Below are positions 32,346-41,664 of a DNA stretch of 62,587 nucleotides, piece by piece. The stretch is taken from positions 1 through 62,587 of the IMG/VR virus record IMGVR_UViG_3300025679_000008. One strand, written 5' to 3'. The notes below the pieces were generated by a model, which was not told the origin of the DNA, did no database searches, and saw only the letters and a program-made list of their open reading frames with translations. Both the position numbers and the translations under genes were made by a program. Source of the DNA: a virus. Numbering within the stretch: the stretch's first letter is position 1; every line of letters starts with the position of its first letter.

Positions 32346-35300
32346 TTGCCCGAATATCAGCCTGCCGGCCTGGAAGGGCCTGGTCGACCAGTTGGGCCCC
32401 GAGAAGGCCTATGCCGCCTATTTCCGTAACGGCAACGAGATCCCGGACCTGAGCAAAGCCCATAATGACCTGAGCAGCCGGCCCGGATCATACAACGGGC
32501 CGGCGGACGCGCGGCCGGTTGAGGAGCAGTACAAGGGCCTGCCCGCGTCTAAGGGAGGGAAATATATCTCAACCGACGTGGCCCGCAGGATCATCCCTGG
32601 CTATGATCCGATGAACCCCACGGCCACCAACGGTGTAGCCTCGGAGATCACCGAGAAGGCTTACACCCAAGCCCTGTCAGACCAGACCACCAAACAGGTT
32701 GAGATGTTTGCCGGAGGATCCGGATCGGGTAAGTCAGGAATGCTCGCGAAGATAACCGCGCCCAACACCCTCATCTACGACGGCCTGTTCTCGAGCAAAG
32801 ATTCCCTCGACCGTCTCGATCGTACGGTGGCCACGGGAAAGCCGGTAGCGCTCACTTATATCCACCGTCCCATCGAGGATGCGATCGGCGGTATGTTTCG
32901 GCGCGCGCGCAAGGATGGGGCCACTCAGCCGATCGTACCGGCCGACGTCGTCGCCAAGGGGCATTTCAACTCGGCCGATAACTTCCTTCAGGCTTACGAT
33001 AAATATAAGGACAACCCCAACGTGAGCTTCCGGGCGTTTGACAATGGCCGCGGAGAGGGTAAGGCTGACTTTGCCGATAGCCCGATCGACTTCGTAAGGA
33101 AGCTGGTGGCTGACCGGCCATCCCGAGAAGAGTATTATGAACGTGCCCGATCCCATCCTGAAGTCCCAGGCCTCTCCGACGCCGACCGAGCAACATACCT
33201 CGGAGCTAGACCCGTTCGGGAAGCTGCTCCTGGACAGCCTGAACAAGGCAACGCTGGAGGATCCGTCCCCGACGTACCCGGAGCGCCAGGTGATCGTCCC
33301 GCCGGCGACGTAGCGCCTGGCGTTGACACGCCCGCGCCAGCGGACCAGCCTCCGGCAAATGCACCACAAGCACCCACTCAAGGCGGCGGTGAAGCATCAC
33401 ACGATGGCGGCCGCGCCGGTGGATCGGCACGCGGTCAACCCGACAGCGAAGGGAACGCCGGCGTTCCAGGCGGCCCACACGGGGAGACCCCAGGGGTACT
33501 TCAACCAGGGCCAGCAGCCGGGCCGGGCAGCCTCGACGCTTCAGAACGATCCGACGTCCGATCCGGCGCAGTAAGCGGGGCTCCTGGGATATCACCAAGG
33601 AGCGTAGCCGGCGGGGTTCCAGTCGTCGAGTTCCCTGTCGAGAAACTCAAACTCTCGAAGGACGTACCCCAATTCAAGGCGAACGCCAATGAGCGGGGAG
33701 TTGTTGAGCCGCTGGCAGGATCCTACGATCGCCGCGGCGGTGGGGCCCTGCAGGTATGGCAGCGATTGAACGGGGATTACGAGGTCATCTCCGGAAGGCA
33801 CCGTTTTGACCTGGGGCTGCGGACAGGGGAGAAGACCCTGCCGGTCCAGATATATAGGGAGTCCGAGGGGTTTGACAAGATGTCGGCCGCGCGATTGGAT
33901 GCGGAGCTAAATATACGGGACGGAAATGGATCAATCGCCGACTACTCCAGCTACTTCAGGCACTCCGGCATCACCGACGCGGATGCCCAAGCCCGCGGAC
34001 TTCTGGCGCGAACAAAGGGCAAGACCGGATTTCAAATTGCGCGAGACTCGAGCGAGGACACTTTTGCTCTCCATCAGGCCGAGCGCCTCTCAGACGACGC
34101 AGCCAGCTCCATCTCCCGCGCCGCGCCCGGTGACGCAGGCCTCCAGGGCGTAGGCGCCAGGGCGGTCCTCGAGGGCAAGTCGGCCGCCTTCGCTGAGAAC
34201 CTGGTCCAGGCGGCCCGGCTGCGCTCCGGTGGATCCTCGGGAGCTGAGAGCGGCGATCTCTTCGCCTTCGATGATTCGGCGATGAAGGAGATGGAGGCCC
34301 AGGCCAAGCGCGCCCAGCAGGCCCAGCAGGCCATACGGGAGCAGATCTCGGCCGCCCAGGGCGCCGCCAGGAATCCCGTCATGGCGAAGAAGCTCGGGGT
34401 CGACGTGAAGGATCCGGCGGCCGTGCAGGGCAGGATCAACAAGCTGAAGGCCGACCTCGAGCGCTGGCTGCATTGGCCGACCCAGGAGGACCTGGTAGCC
34501 AAGACCCGGGATCCGATGTTCGACCCCAGGAGCGAGACGGCCGCCTTCCCAGGCCTGGTCTCTGGCCGGGCCGCGGAGGCCTGGGCTGACGACGTCATCA
34601 AGTCAAAGGCCGGTCAGGTGTCCGGCGGCATTGATCCCGAGTACATCGCGGCGTTCGCTATCAAGGGTGCGGCGATCATCGAGCGCGGGATCCGTGACTT
34701 CGCCTCCTGGTCCGCGGAGATGGTGAAGGAGTTTCCGACGCTCACGGCCGATGCCCTGCAGAAGATCTGGGCCCAGGTGAAGGCCAACGGCGCTGAGGTA
34801 CCGGACAATCCCAAGCCGCGGCCGACTGCAGAAGATGGGACTCGCTTCCGCAGCACACCGGACACCGAGCGCGAAGGGCAGCGCGCCGCCGGCGTGGATC
34901 CCACGGTCGATCGGCAGACCTACCAGGTGCGCGCAAAGAGCGAGGCTCGAGCGGCCGCGCGGGTCCTGATCGACCTCAGTGGCGCGGAGAAGGCCCGGGA
35001 GATGTCCAGGGATCCGGACTCGCAGCTGCCTCAGGATATCCGCGGTGGTATCTTCATTGAGCTCGCGGCCGATGCCGACAAGCGGATCCGGGAGGCCAAG
35101 AAACCCGAGGAGCGCGCGGCCGCGATCCGCGACCGCCAGGCCTTGAGCTCGAGCGAGGCTGTCGAGAATACTGGCCTCGGCCAGAGGATCTCCATGCTGG
35201 GGGAGCTCAACAAGAACACCCGCGCCGGCGTCACCCAGGAGTACCTGGACCAGACCGATCGACGCCAGCAAGGGGAGTTCGGCCAAGACGGTCAGAAGGC

Positions 35301-38049
35301 CGCCGGCGACTTCGCGAAGGCCACGAACGATATCAACGCCGGCGCCGTGGACCCGGCGATCGCCGCGGTGAAGCCCAGGATCGCAAAGGTGAAACTCAGC
35401 GGGCCGATCTGGGACAAGTACCGGGAGGATGCCGCCACGCGCCTTGCGGATCTCGTGGAGTCCAAGGCCGAGCCCCCGAAGGATAAGGCTCCCCTGCAGG
35501 AGTTCACCCAGCGCATCGTTGAGGAGATCCGCGGCCGCATCAAAGGCCTGCTCCCGAACAAGGAGCCGGTTGAGTCCGCCTCGCCGCTCGCCATCCTGGC
35601 CGAAGCCATGCGCAACCCGGAGAAGTACAAGCAGGTGGTGGACTCGGTGCGCAAGGAGTTCGTCGATCGCTTCGGTGAAGGCAGCCCGCCGGTCGACCTG
35701 ATCGACACGGAGCTGGGCAACATGGATCTGAGGCCGTACTCCAATCGGATCCTCGACCAGGTCACACGCCAGGCCCACGAGGAAATGCAGACCTCGGTAG
35801 CGAAGATCGCCCGCACACACTGGACAAAGGCGGACCGAGTCAACCGGGATCTTGCGGAGGCTCTCGTGACCGGCCTGAGGCTGAAGCCGGAGGATGCTCA
35901 CATGCTGGCCGATGACCTGCAGAAGAGGATGGACGAGCTCACGCAGGCGGCCAGGTCCAAGGCGATCTGGCAGCTCATCGAGCGCGCCCAGACTCCGCGG
36001 GCTAAGAAGATCCTCTCCACGCTCGAGAAGACGGTGAATCTAAACAACCTGGGCGCGCTCACCGAGGCCACGGCCAGGGACGCCGTGGCGAAGCAGCTGG
36101 GCCTACCTCACGTGGACAGCGCGGATCTCGATCGCCTGGGGCAGCTGGCAGACAAGGTCGAGACCGCTCCGAATGTCGCGGCGAAGGCCCGGGCGACGAT
36201 CAACCTGGCCAAGGAGCTCCGAGACCTGCAGCGGCCGGGAAAGTGGAAGGATGCGATAGACACCGGGTTCTCGATGCTCTACGCGAATCTCCTCTTCTCG
36301 AAGACGATCGCCGTGAAGTCGATCGCCGACGTGACGAACACGATCTCGCGCGTCGGCTCGGCCGCCCTGGCGAATCCTCTGGACGCCGGCACTGTCGTAC
36401 ACGCCTGGCTGGACAGCATGGGCATGGGATGGGAGCAGGCGAAGTCCGTGATCCAGCGCGGCAAGGGCGGCGCCGGCTACTCTCCAGAGATGGGCGGGTA
36501 CCGATCGGCCGGCTCGGATCCCTGGCATCTCAGCGGCCTCGAGGGGAAGAATCTACCCCTGACCGGCGGCCGCGTTCCGCTCCCGCACAAGTACGTCCCC
36601 CGGATCTACAAGGCGATCGAGTCGATCTTCTACTACCCCGCGCGAGAGGCCTACGCTCGCCTGGTGGCCACGAAGCTCCTGCAGAAGGATGGGTACCGCG
36701 GAGCGGAGCTCCGGCGCAAGGTGCGCGATACGCTCGGGATCTCCCCGGACCAGTTCCAAAACTTCCGGCTGCAGGCGGAGCGCGAAGGCTTCACTGGCGA
36801 CGACGTGGGCCTGCGGGTCGGCAGCCTGGTTGAGCAGCACCGGGTCAAGAACGCGCCGGAGGCCTCGGATCAGAGTCAGAGGTTTGCCGAGGAGACGGTC
36901 TTCAAGCAGGAGCCGAAGGGCATCGAGGGTGTGATCTACCGCAGCGGCCGCGACCTGGCGTCAAAGGTCACGATCGCCGGCGTGCCGGTCCTCAAGCCAT
37001 TCATGCTCTTCATGAAGATCCCGACGAACGCCTTCTCGATGTCGGCGGAATACACTCCGATCGGGATCAAGCGGGCGCTCATGGGGACCAGGGATGCCGG
37101 CACCGGCGAGAGGATCCCGCCGACTACCCAGGAGAGAAACCAGATGCTCATCCGCGGCACCGCGGGATCCCTCATGATGGGGGCGCTGGTGGCGGCCGTG
37201 GTCAACAAGAGCAACGACGGGCACTTCGATGTCACCGGCCGCGGGCCCAGCCAGCCGAACAAGCGCAAGCAGCTGCAGCAGGCCGGCTGGATCCCGTATA
37301 GCTTCCGTGTCGCCGGCGGGCCCTATATCAGCTACGCGCATAGCCCGCTCATGATCCCGCTGTCGTTTGTCGGCAACGTGGCGGACATGTACCGCTATGA
37401 GAAGGAGACGCCGCAGTCGGACTACCTCATGGGCTCGAGGCTGGCTCAGGCCGGAATGCGATCTGGATTCTCGGTCCTGGATCTCCCGATGCTTCAGGGC
37501 ATGTCCCAGCTCCTCGACGGGATCCGCGGCCGCTCGAGCGTCGCAACCTTCAACCGTTTCCTCGCCGGCACGGCAACGTCGACGGTCCTGCCGAAAGGCC
37601 TCATGGAGATCGACCAGGCCTTCGACCCGAAGGAGTACGATCCCACGCCCGGGCGCCTGGGGCAGCTCGAAAGCCAGGTCCCGTTTGCCCGGCGCCTGGG
37701 CGAGCAGCAGCTCGGGCCCACAGGCGAGCCGCTGACCTATAGCCCTATCCAGAGATTCATGAGCCTCGAGGTACCGGGGATCGCAAAGACCCTGTCAGAC
37801 AAAGGGGTCTTCATCACGAACGAGCCGCGGCCGTCGATAGGTTCGGGCAACTCCAAACGCCCGGCCACCGCGGCCGAGTACCAGCGCTACCAGAAGGAGG
37901 CCGGCGCCGAGATCCTCGAGAAGATCCGCGGCGCCATGCCGGAGTTGAATGGCATGGACCAGAAGCGGGCACAGGAGCGCGTGGACCAGATCGTCCGAGA
38001 TGCCAGGTACGCCGCCCGGATCAACCTGGAGAACGCCGGCACCCCTTAG
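32332..38049 (+). CDS. Giant polyvalent ejection protein with zeta-toxin-like and ParB-like domains (1905 aa)
   Basis: A 1905-residue protein, ribosome-binding site GAAGGAGAGGAAG. Residues 1-300: nucleotide-binding, zeta-toxin-like, P-loop GGSGSGKSG at 127-135. Residues 300-425: Gly/Pro-rich linker. Residues 430-600: ParB-like domain (VVEFPVEKLKLSK, VISGRHRFDLGLR). Residues 620-1250: long helical rod. Residues 1550-1745: LPD38-type region (KIPTNAFSM, TGRGPSQPNKRKQLQQAGWIPYSFRVAGG). LPD domains mark large polyvalent proteins that phages and other elements inject or carry. It lies between the terminase and portal genes, so it is probably a virion protein ejected with DNA, carrying enzymes into the host. 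Confidence 0.82.
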   Translation: MAKIDCPNISLPAWKGLVDQLGPEKAYAAYFRNGNEIPDLSKAHNDLSSRPGSYNGPADARPVEEQYKGLPASKGGKYISTDVARRIIPGYDPMNPTATNGVASEITEKAYTQALSDQTTKQVEMFAGGSGSGKSGMLAKITAPNTLIYDGLFSSKDSLDRLDRTVATGKPVALTYIHRPIEDAIGGMFRRARKDGATQPIVPADVVAKGHFNSADNFLQAYDKYKDNPNVSFRAFDNGRGEGKADFADSPIDFVRKLVADRPSREEYYERARSHPEVPGLSDADRATYLGARPVREAAPGQPEQGNAGGSVPDVPGAPGDRPAGDVAPGVDTPAPADQPPANAPQAPTQGGGEASHDGGRAGGSARGQPDSEGNAGVPGGPHGETPGVLQPGPAAGPGSLDASERSDVRSGAVSGAPGISPRSVAGGVPVVEFPVEKLKLSKDVPQFKANANERGVVEPLAGSYDRRGGGALQVWQRLNGDYEVISGRHRFDLGLRTGEKTLPVQIYRESEGFDKMSAARLDAELNIRDGNGSIADYSSYFRHSGITDADAQARGLLARTKGKTGFQIARDSSEDTFALHQAERLSDDAASSISRAAPGDAGLQGVGARAVLEGKSAAFAENLVQAARLRSGGSSGAESGDLFAFDDSAMKEMEAQAKRAQQAQQAIREQISAAQGAARNPVMAKKLGVDVKDPAAVQGRINKLKADLERWLHWPTQEDLVAKTRDPMFDPRSETAAFPGLVSGRAAEAWADDVIKSKAGQVSGGIDPEYIAAFAIKGAAIIERGIRDFASWSAEMVKEFPTLTADALQKIWAQVKANGAEVPDNPKPRPTAEDGTRFRSTPDTEREGQRAAGVDPTVDRQTYQVRAKSEARAAARVLIDLSGAEKAREMSRDPDSQLPQDIRGGIFIELAADADKRIREAKKPEERAAAIRDRQALSSSEAVENTGLGQRISMLGELNKNTRAGVTQEYLDQTDRRQQGEFGQDGQKAAGDFAKATNDINAGAVDPAIAAVKPRIAKVKLSGPIWDKYREDAATRLADLVESKAEPPKDKAPLQEFTQRIVEEIRGRIKGLLPNKEPVESASPLAILAEAMRNPEKYKQVVDSVRKEFVDRFGEGSPPVDLIDTELGNMDLRPYSNRILDQVTRQAHEEMQTSVAKIARTHWTKADRVNRDLAEALVTGLRLKPEDAHMLADDLQKRMDELTQAARSKAIWQLIERAQTPRAKKILSTLEKTVNLNNLGALTEATARDAVAKQLGLPHVDSADLDRLGQLADKVETAPNVAAKARATINLAKELRDLQRPGKWKDAIDTGFSMLYANLLFSKTIAVKSIADVTNTISRVGSAALANPLDAGTVVHAWLDSMGMGWEQAKSVIQRGKGGAGYSPEMGGYRSAGSDPWHLSGLEGKNLPLTGGRVPLPHKYVPRIYKAIESIFYYPAREAYARLVATKLLQKDGYRGAELRRKVRDTLGISPDQFQNFRLQAEREGFTGDDVGLRVGSLVEQHRVKNAPEASDQSQRFAEETVFKQEPKGIEGVIYRSGRDLASKVTIAGVPVLKPFMLFMKIPTNAFSMSAEYTPIGIKRALMGTRDAGTGERIPPTTQERNQMLIRGTAGSLMMGALVAAVVNKSNDGHFDVTGRGPSQPNKRKQLQQAGWIPYSFRVAGGPYISYAHSPLMIPLSFVGNVADMYRYEKETPQSDYLMGSRLAQAGMRSGFSVLDLPMLQGMSQLLDGIRGRSSVATFNRFLAGTATSTVLPKGLMEIDQAFDPKEYDPTPGRLGQLESQVPFARRLGEQQLGPTGEPLTYSPIQRFMSLEVPGIAKTLSDKGVFITNEPRPSIGSGNSKRPATAAEYQRYQKEAGAEILEKIRGAMPELNGMDQKRAQERVDQIVRDARYAARINLENAGTP

Positions 38050-38086
38050 GCTTGAAATTGCTGGCCAATAGCGTAAGCCAAATCCG

Positions 38087-40150
38087 ATGCCCCGTACGAC
38101 AAACTTCGTCCTGAACCAGGAGCAGGAGAATCGGCTGACCCAGTTCATCGACAACAAGTACGAGGCGCTGAAGCAGGATAACCTCGAGCGCCTGGTCCTG
38201 GACGCCCAGGCCTGGAAGCGCTACAACCTCGAGGTCAAGGAGCGGGATTCGCTCAACCAGGAGATCTACAGCCTGTCGAATATCCCGGTGCCGGTGTACG
38301 CGATGATCATGGAGCATTTCGTTTCGCGCTCCGAGGACTCGACCACTGGCGACAAGCCCTACTTCCATTTCGACGCCGTCGGCGGATCCCAGGATCGGGC
38401 GATGGCCTATGACCGGTACTTCAACTGGAAGCTCGATGAGATGGGCCGGGTCCACGAGTCCCTCCAGGATGACCAGCTCCCCACCTTCATCCAGTGCGCG
38501 AGCTTCCTGAAGGCGGTATTCAAGCGGGAGACGATCGGATGGATCGACCACGACAAGCAGGTCCTCCACGATCGGAACACGAGGCAGCCGATCGAGATCC
38601 TGAATCACGGGCCGATAATCAAGGACGAGGACGGATTCACGCCGCAGCTGGATCCCGTTGGCGGCATCCGCGGCGCCTTCGGGGCGAAGCCTGAGGAGCG
38701 CCTCCATCTCAACGCGGATCCCACGTTCGTCATGGACGAGTCCAAGCACTACTGGGACAAGCCGCCGGCGGGGCTCAAGCGGACGGAGAACATCTACACC
38801 GGGGCGAAGAGCGAGAACATACCCTACGATCGGATGCTCGCCCCGATGGATGCCGAGTCCTTCGATGCGGCGGACACGGTGATCGAGATCCAGGACCGGG
38901 ACTTCAACTGGTTTCAAAATAACTGGATCGAGAGACCGTTCCTCAGGTGGGCGGATTTCGTAGGCAAGTTCAGCATCGGCGACACCACGTCGAAGGCAGC
39001 CAAGGACAGCCCGACCCAGAGCACTCAGACCGGCACCGTTACCCCGGTGGCCAACGACACGGTCAATCCCGTGCGCAAGGTCTATGAGTGCTGGATCCGC
39101 CGTGACGTAATGGGCAACGGGACACTGCCACCCCAGGACTTCGTTTGCTGGTACGACGTGGAGACCAAGGTGCTCGTGTACTACGAGTGGTTGGCGAAGG
39201 TCTGCCCGGACATGAAGCGGCCGTACACGGTCACGGCTATCCGCAAGATGCCGAAGCGCTGGTGGGGAAAGAGCATCTGGCAGGTGGGTAAGCCTATCTT
39301 CGAGTCGATCGACCGCCTGTTCAACGGCGAGTTCTTCCGCGCCATCCAGCAGGCCAACCCCCCGAAGGGCGGAGATCCGAACGCCGCGGTCGAGGAGCCG
39401 CGGGACATCGGCGCGGATCCCACGAAATACTGGGAGCTGAAGAAGGGCCGCAACATCAAGGAGCTCCTCGAGTACGCCACAGTCCCGGATACCAACGCCC
39501 GGAGCCAGATGATCCTCGAGTACCTGGTGTACTGGCTGCAGCTGTGGCTCGGGATCTCGAACCTGGCCCAGGGCGACTACCAGGCGGTCAACACGAACGC
39601 CACGAAGTACGGGATACAGAAGACGCTTGCGGAGAGCTCGATGCTCGGCCGGCGCTGGATCCGCCGGCTGATCTCATCCTGGGAAGAGCACATCACGAAG
39701 CTCGTCCTCATCACCGTTCAGACGCTCCCGCAGAACCAGAAGGAAACCTACGAGTACACCGAGGGTGACCAGCGCAAGAGCGCGCTGATCCAGGCGATCG
39801 ACATCAAGCAGCTGACGATTCACGTCTCGATAGTCATGGGCCAGAACCAGGAGGAGAAGGACATCGAGCGGGCCAAGACCGCCCTGGACGTCCAGGAGAA
39901 ATACTTTGGGCAGATCAACCCGCAGGTCCGGCTTGTCATGCGGCCGCTGCTCGTGGAGATCCTGGGCGACCTGGGGTACGACAATCCCGAGGACCTGCTA
40001 CCGATCACTGCGGCGCTGCCCGTGGATCCGGCGATGCTGGGCGGCGGCGAGGGTCAGCTGCACAAGGCCGTGGCTGTCGCCGCCGGCGCCGCGGATCCCA
40101 ACTCCGGGGTGCCGATCCCTCAACCCCCTGAAGCCGGAGGCAAGAAATGA
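38087..40150 (+). CDS. Portal protein (687 aa)
   Basis: The N-terminal YALKQDNLERLVLDAQAW and NIPVPVYAMIMEHFVSR segments, then the long alpha-beta middle and PFLRWADFVGKFSIGD, VYECWIRRDVMG and KRWWGKSIWQVGKPIFESIDRLFNG, follow a portal pattern. The C-terminal half (YWLQLWLGISNLAQGD, GRRWIRRLISSWEEH) supports it. The usual alternative, a tail-hub protein, lacks the helix-rich C-terminus. It is 687 residues, large as in N4-like podoviruses. Unusually it is about 11 kb downstream of the terminase. Confidence 0.85.
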   Translation: MPRTTNFVLNQEQENRLTQFIDNKYEALKQDNLERLVLDAQAWKRYNLEVKERDSLNQEIYSLSNIPVPVYAMIMEHFVSRSEDSTTGDKPYFHFDAVGGSQDRAMAYDRYFNWKLDEMGRVHESLQDDQLPTFIQCASFLKAVFKRETIGWIDHDKQVLHDRNTRQPIEILNHGPIIKDEDGFTPQLDPVGGIRGAFGAKPEERLHLNADPTFVMDESKHYWDKPPAGLKRTENIYTGAKSENIPYDRMLAPMDAESFDAADTVIEIQDRDFNWFQNNWIERPFLRWADFVGKFSIGDTTSKAAKDSPTQSTQTGTVTPVANDTVNPVRKVYECWIRRDVMGNGTLPPQDFVCWYDVETKVLVYYEWLAKVCPDMKRPYTVTAIRKMPKRWWGKSIWQVGKPIFESIDRLFNGEFFRAIQQANPPKGGDPNAAVEEPRDIGADPTKYWELKKGRNIKELLEYATVPDTNARSQMILEYLVYWLQLWLGISNLAQGDYQAVNTNATKYGIQKTLAESSMLGRRWIRRLISSWEEHITKLVLITVQTLPQNQKETYEYTEGDQRKSALIQAIDIKQLTIHVSIVMGQNQEEKDIERAKTALDVQEKYFGQINPQVRLVMRPLLVEILGDLGYDNPEDLLPITAALPVDPAMLGGGEGQLHKAVAVAAGAADPNSGVPIPQPPEAGGKK

Positions 40151-40440
40151 GCACACCGAAGGAAGAGCGAGACTACGTGAAGGACATGGCCGAGCTGCAG
40201 AAGCTCAAGGATTCCGACGGCTGGAAGCTCGTGAGCGCCACCGCCCAGGCTGCGTTTGTTGATTTGACAGCGATCATCCTCGACCCTAAGACCCCGATCA
40301 GCGAAGTCGACGGACTGAGGCAGGCAAGGGGCCGCCTCGAGGAAGACTTCCTTCCAGAAAAGCTCCTAACCAATCTCCTAAAACGAACCAGGCCCGCAGC
40401 TGAGGCTCAAACCCAGCAGGCCTTAGGACGCAAATCGTGA
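40147..40440 (+). CDS. Hypothetical protein (97 aa)
   Basis: Start overlaps the portal stop (ATGA). The 97-residue protein is helical (KEERDYVKDMAELQKLKDSD, GLRQARGRLEEDFLPEKLLTNLLKR) with no recognised domain. It may be a small head-completion or portal-associated protein by position only. Confidence 0.6.
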   Translation: MSTPKEERDYVKDMAELQKLKDSDGWKLVSATAQAAFVDLTAIILDPKTPISEVDGLRQARGRLEEDFLPEKLLTNLLKRTRPAAEAQTQQALGRKS

Positions 40441-40868
40441 GCACCCCTCCGCAAAACCAGGTCAAGTCCTACATCGGGTTCACGCCGACGGGTGGCAACC
40501 CGAGCTATAGGACGCAGCGCTCCAGCGACCAGGGCCGACTCGGCGGCGCCCCGTTGAATATCGGCAACGACCAGGAGGAGATCTCGATCTACGCCTATCT
40601 CTTCCGGAACCTGAATGCCGCGGCCGTATACATCAACATCTTCGCGTTGCCGGCGGAGCAGGTTAAGGCCGGATCCATCCCGATCGGCCGTATAGAAATA
40701 CCTGGCACGTCGAATCCCCCGAACCAGCTGATCGGTCCGATGCTCTTCACGCCGTACTACTACGGCCAGGCGGGTATGTCCATGACCGCCTCCACTATCG
40801 ACGCGGACGGAAGCGCCGTCGGCAACGCCCCCGCATCTCCCGTCTACTTCGAGCTCGTCATCGCCTAA
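40437..40868 (+). CDS. Hypothetical protein (143 aa)
   Basis: Starts with GTG at 40437, overlapping the previous stop. Beta-rich profile: EEISIYAYLFRNLNAAAVYINIFALPAEQV and MLFTPYYYGQAGMSMTAS. It has a jelly-roll-like appearance without a signal peptide, in contrast to the next gene. Possibly a head decoration or connector protein. Confidence 0.6.
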   Translation: MSTPPQNQVKSYIGFTPTGGNPSYRTQRSSDQGRLGGAPLNIGNDQEEISIYAYLFRNLNAAAVYINIFALPAEQVKAGSIPIGRIEIPGTSNPPNQLIGPMLFTPYYYGQAGMSMTASTIDADGSAVGNAPASPVYFELVIA

Positions 40869-40881
40869 CCATCCTCCACCC

Positions 40882-41664
40882 ATGAAAAATCGCCTCCTGT
40901 CCTTCCTGCTTCTCTTCGTCGTCCTGCTCTGCGCCTGGGTCACGCCGGCGCGCGCGCAGCTCACCCCGGTCAACATAACAACCGGCGGCACGTACCCGCT
41001 GACCGCCGGCGAGTTCGCCGTGGTCACGCCGGCTTGCTCCGGCGCCGTCACCTTTATCCTGCCCCTGCAGCCGGTGGGAAGCTCCGCCGTCAAGGTCAAG
41101 AACCAGAGCCAGCAGCAGGATACGATCTCCGGCCCGATCTACTCGACCGGCGCGGTTACGTCGATGTTCCTCAACCCGGGACAGATGGCCACCTTCGACT
41201 CGGACGGCGTCTACGAGGACACCTATCTGCCGCAGAACCTCATCGACACCTACACGCAGCGCCTCGGGGGTTCGGCCTACAATCTCACCGTCACGAACGC
41301 CGCGATCGTCGGCGGCACCACAAGCCCGGTGATCCAGATCGGAAACACCGACGCCGGTTGGTACTGGGTCTTCGCCTCGGTGGTGACCTACAAGAATGCC
41401 GCCACCTATGCCGCGCAGCAGTTCGAGACCTTCCAGGTGTTCCGAACGAACAACACGATCGGCGCGATCGCTGGCACCGGCGTCTCCAATCCTATCGGTC
41501 CGATCACGACGATCACCGACTCGGCCGGGGCGATCACGCTGCCGCCGGTCCTCGTCTACCTGAACGGCTTGGACATCCTCACTATCTACGGCCAGGTGAG
41601 CGCAACGCCGGCGGGCAACATCCAGGTCACGGCAGCGAATATCCTGGCGGTTAGGTGGCAGTAA
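40882..41664 (+). CDS. Exported beta-rich protein (260 aa)
   Basis: The N-terminus MKNRLLSFLLLFVVLLCAWVTPARA-Q is a classical Sec signal peptide with a cleavage site after ARA, so the mature protein begins QLTPVNI. The mature part is beta-rich with NITTGGTYPLTAGEFAVVTP, VKVKNQSQQQDTISG and an LPQNLIDTYTQRLGGSAYNLTVTNA stretch. The gene is followed by a second signal-peptide protein starting at the same stop codon (TAATG). The combination suggests a fibre-associated or host-envelope protein. Export of virion-type proteins is unusual, as phage tails assemble in the cytoplasm. Confidence 0.75.
   Translation: MKNRLLSFLLLFVVLLCAWVTPARAQLTPVNITTGGTYPLTAGEFAVVTPACSGAVTFILPLQPVGSSAVKVKNQSQQQDTISGPIYSTGAVTSMFLNPGQMATFDSDGVYEDTYLPQNLIDTYTQRLGGSAYNLTVTNAAIVGGTTSPVIQIGNTDAGWYWVFASVVTYKNAATYAAQQFETFQVFRTNNTIGAIAGTGVSNPIGPITTITDSAGAITLPPVLVYLNGLDILTIYGQVSATPAGNIQVTAANILAVRWQ

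Noticed and set aside
34603-35901. Minus-strand frame of 432 codons opposite the giant ejection protein
   Set aside because: Same GC-driven artefact; it overlaps the coding repeats of the plus-strand protein and has no ribosome-binding site or plausible motif.
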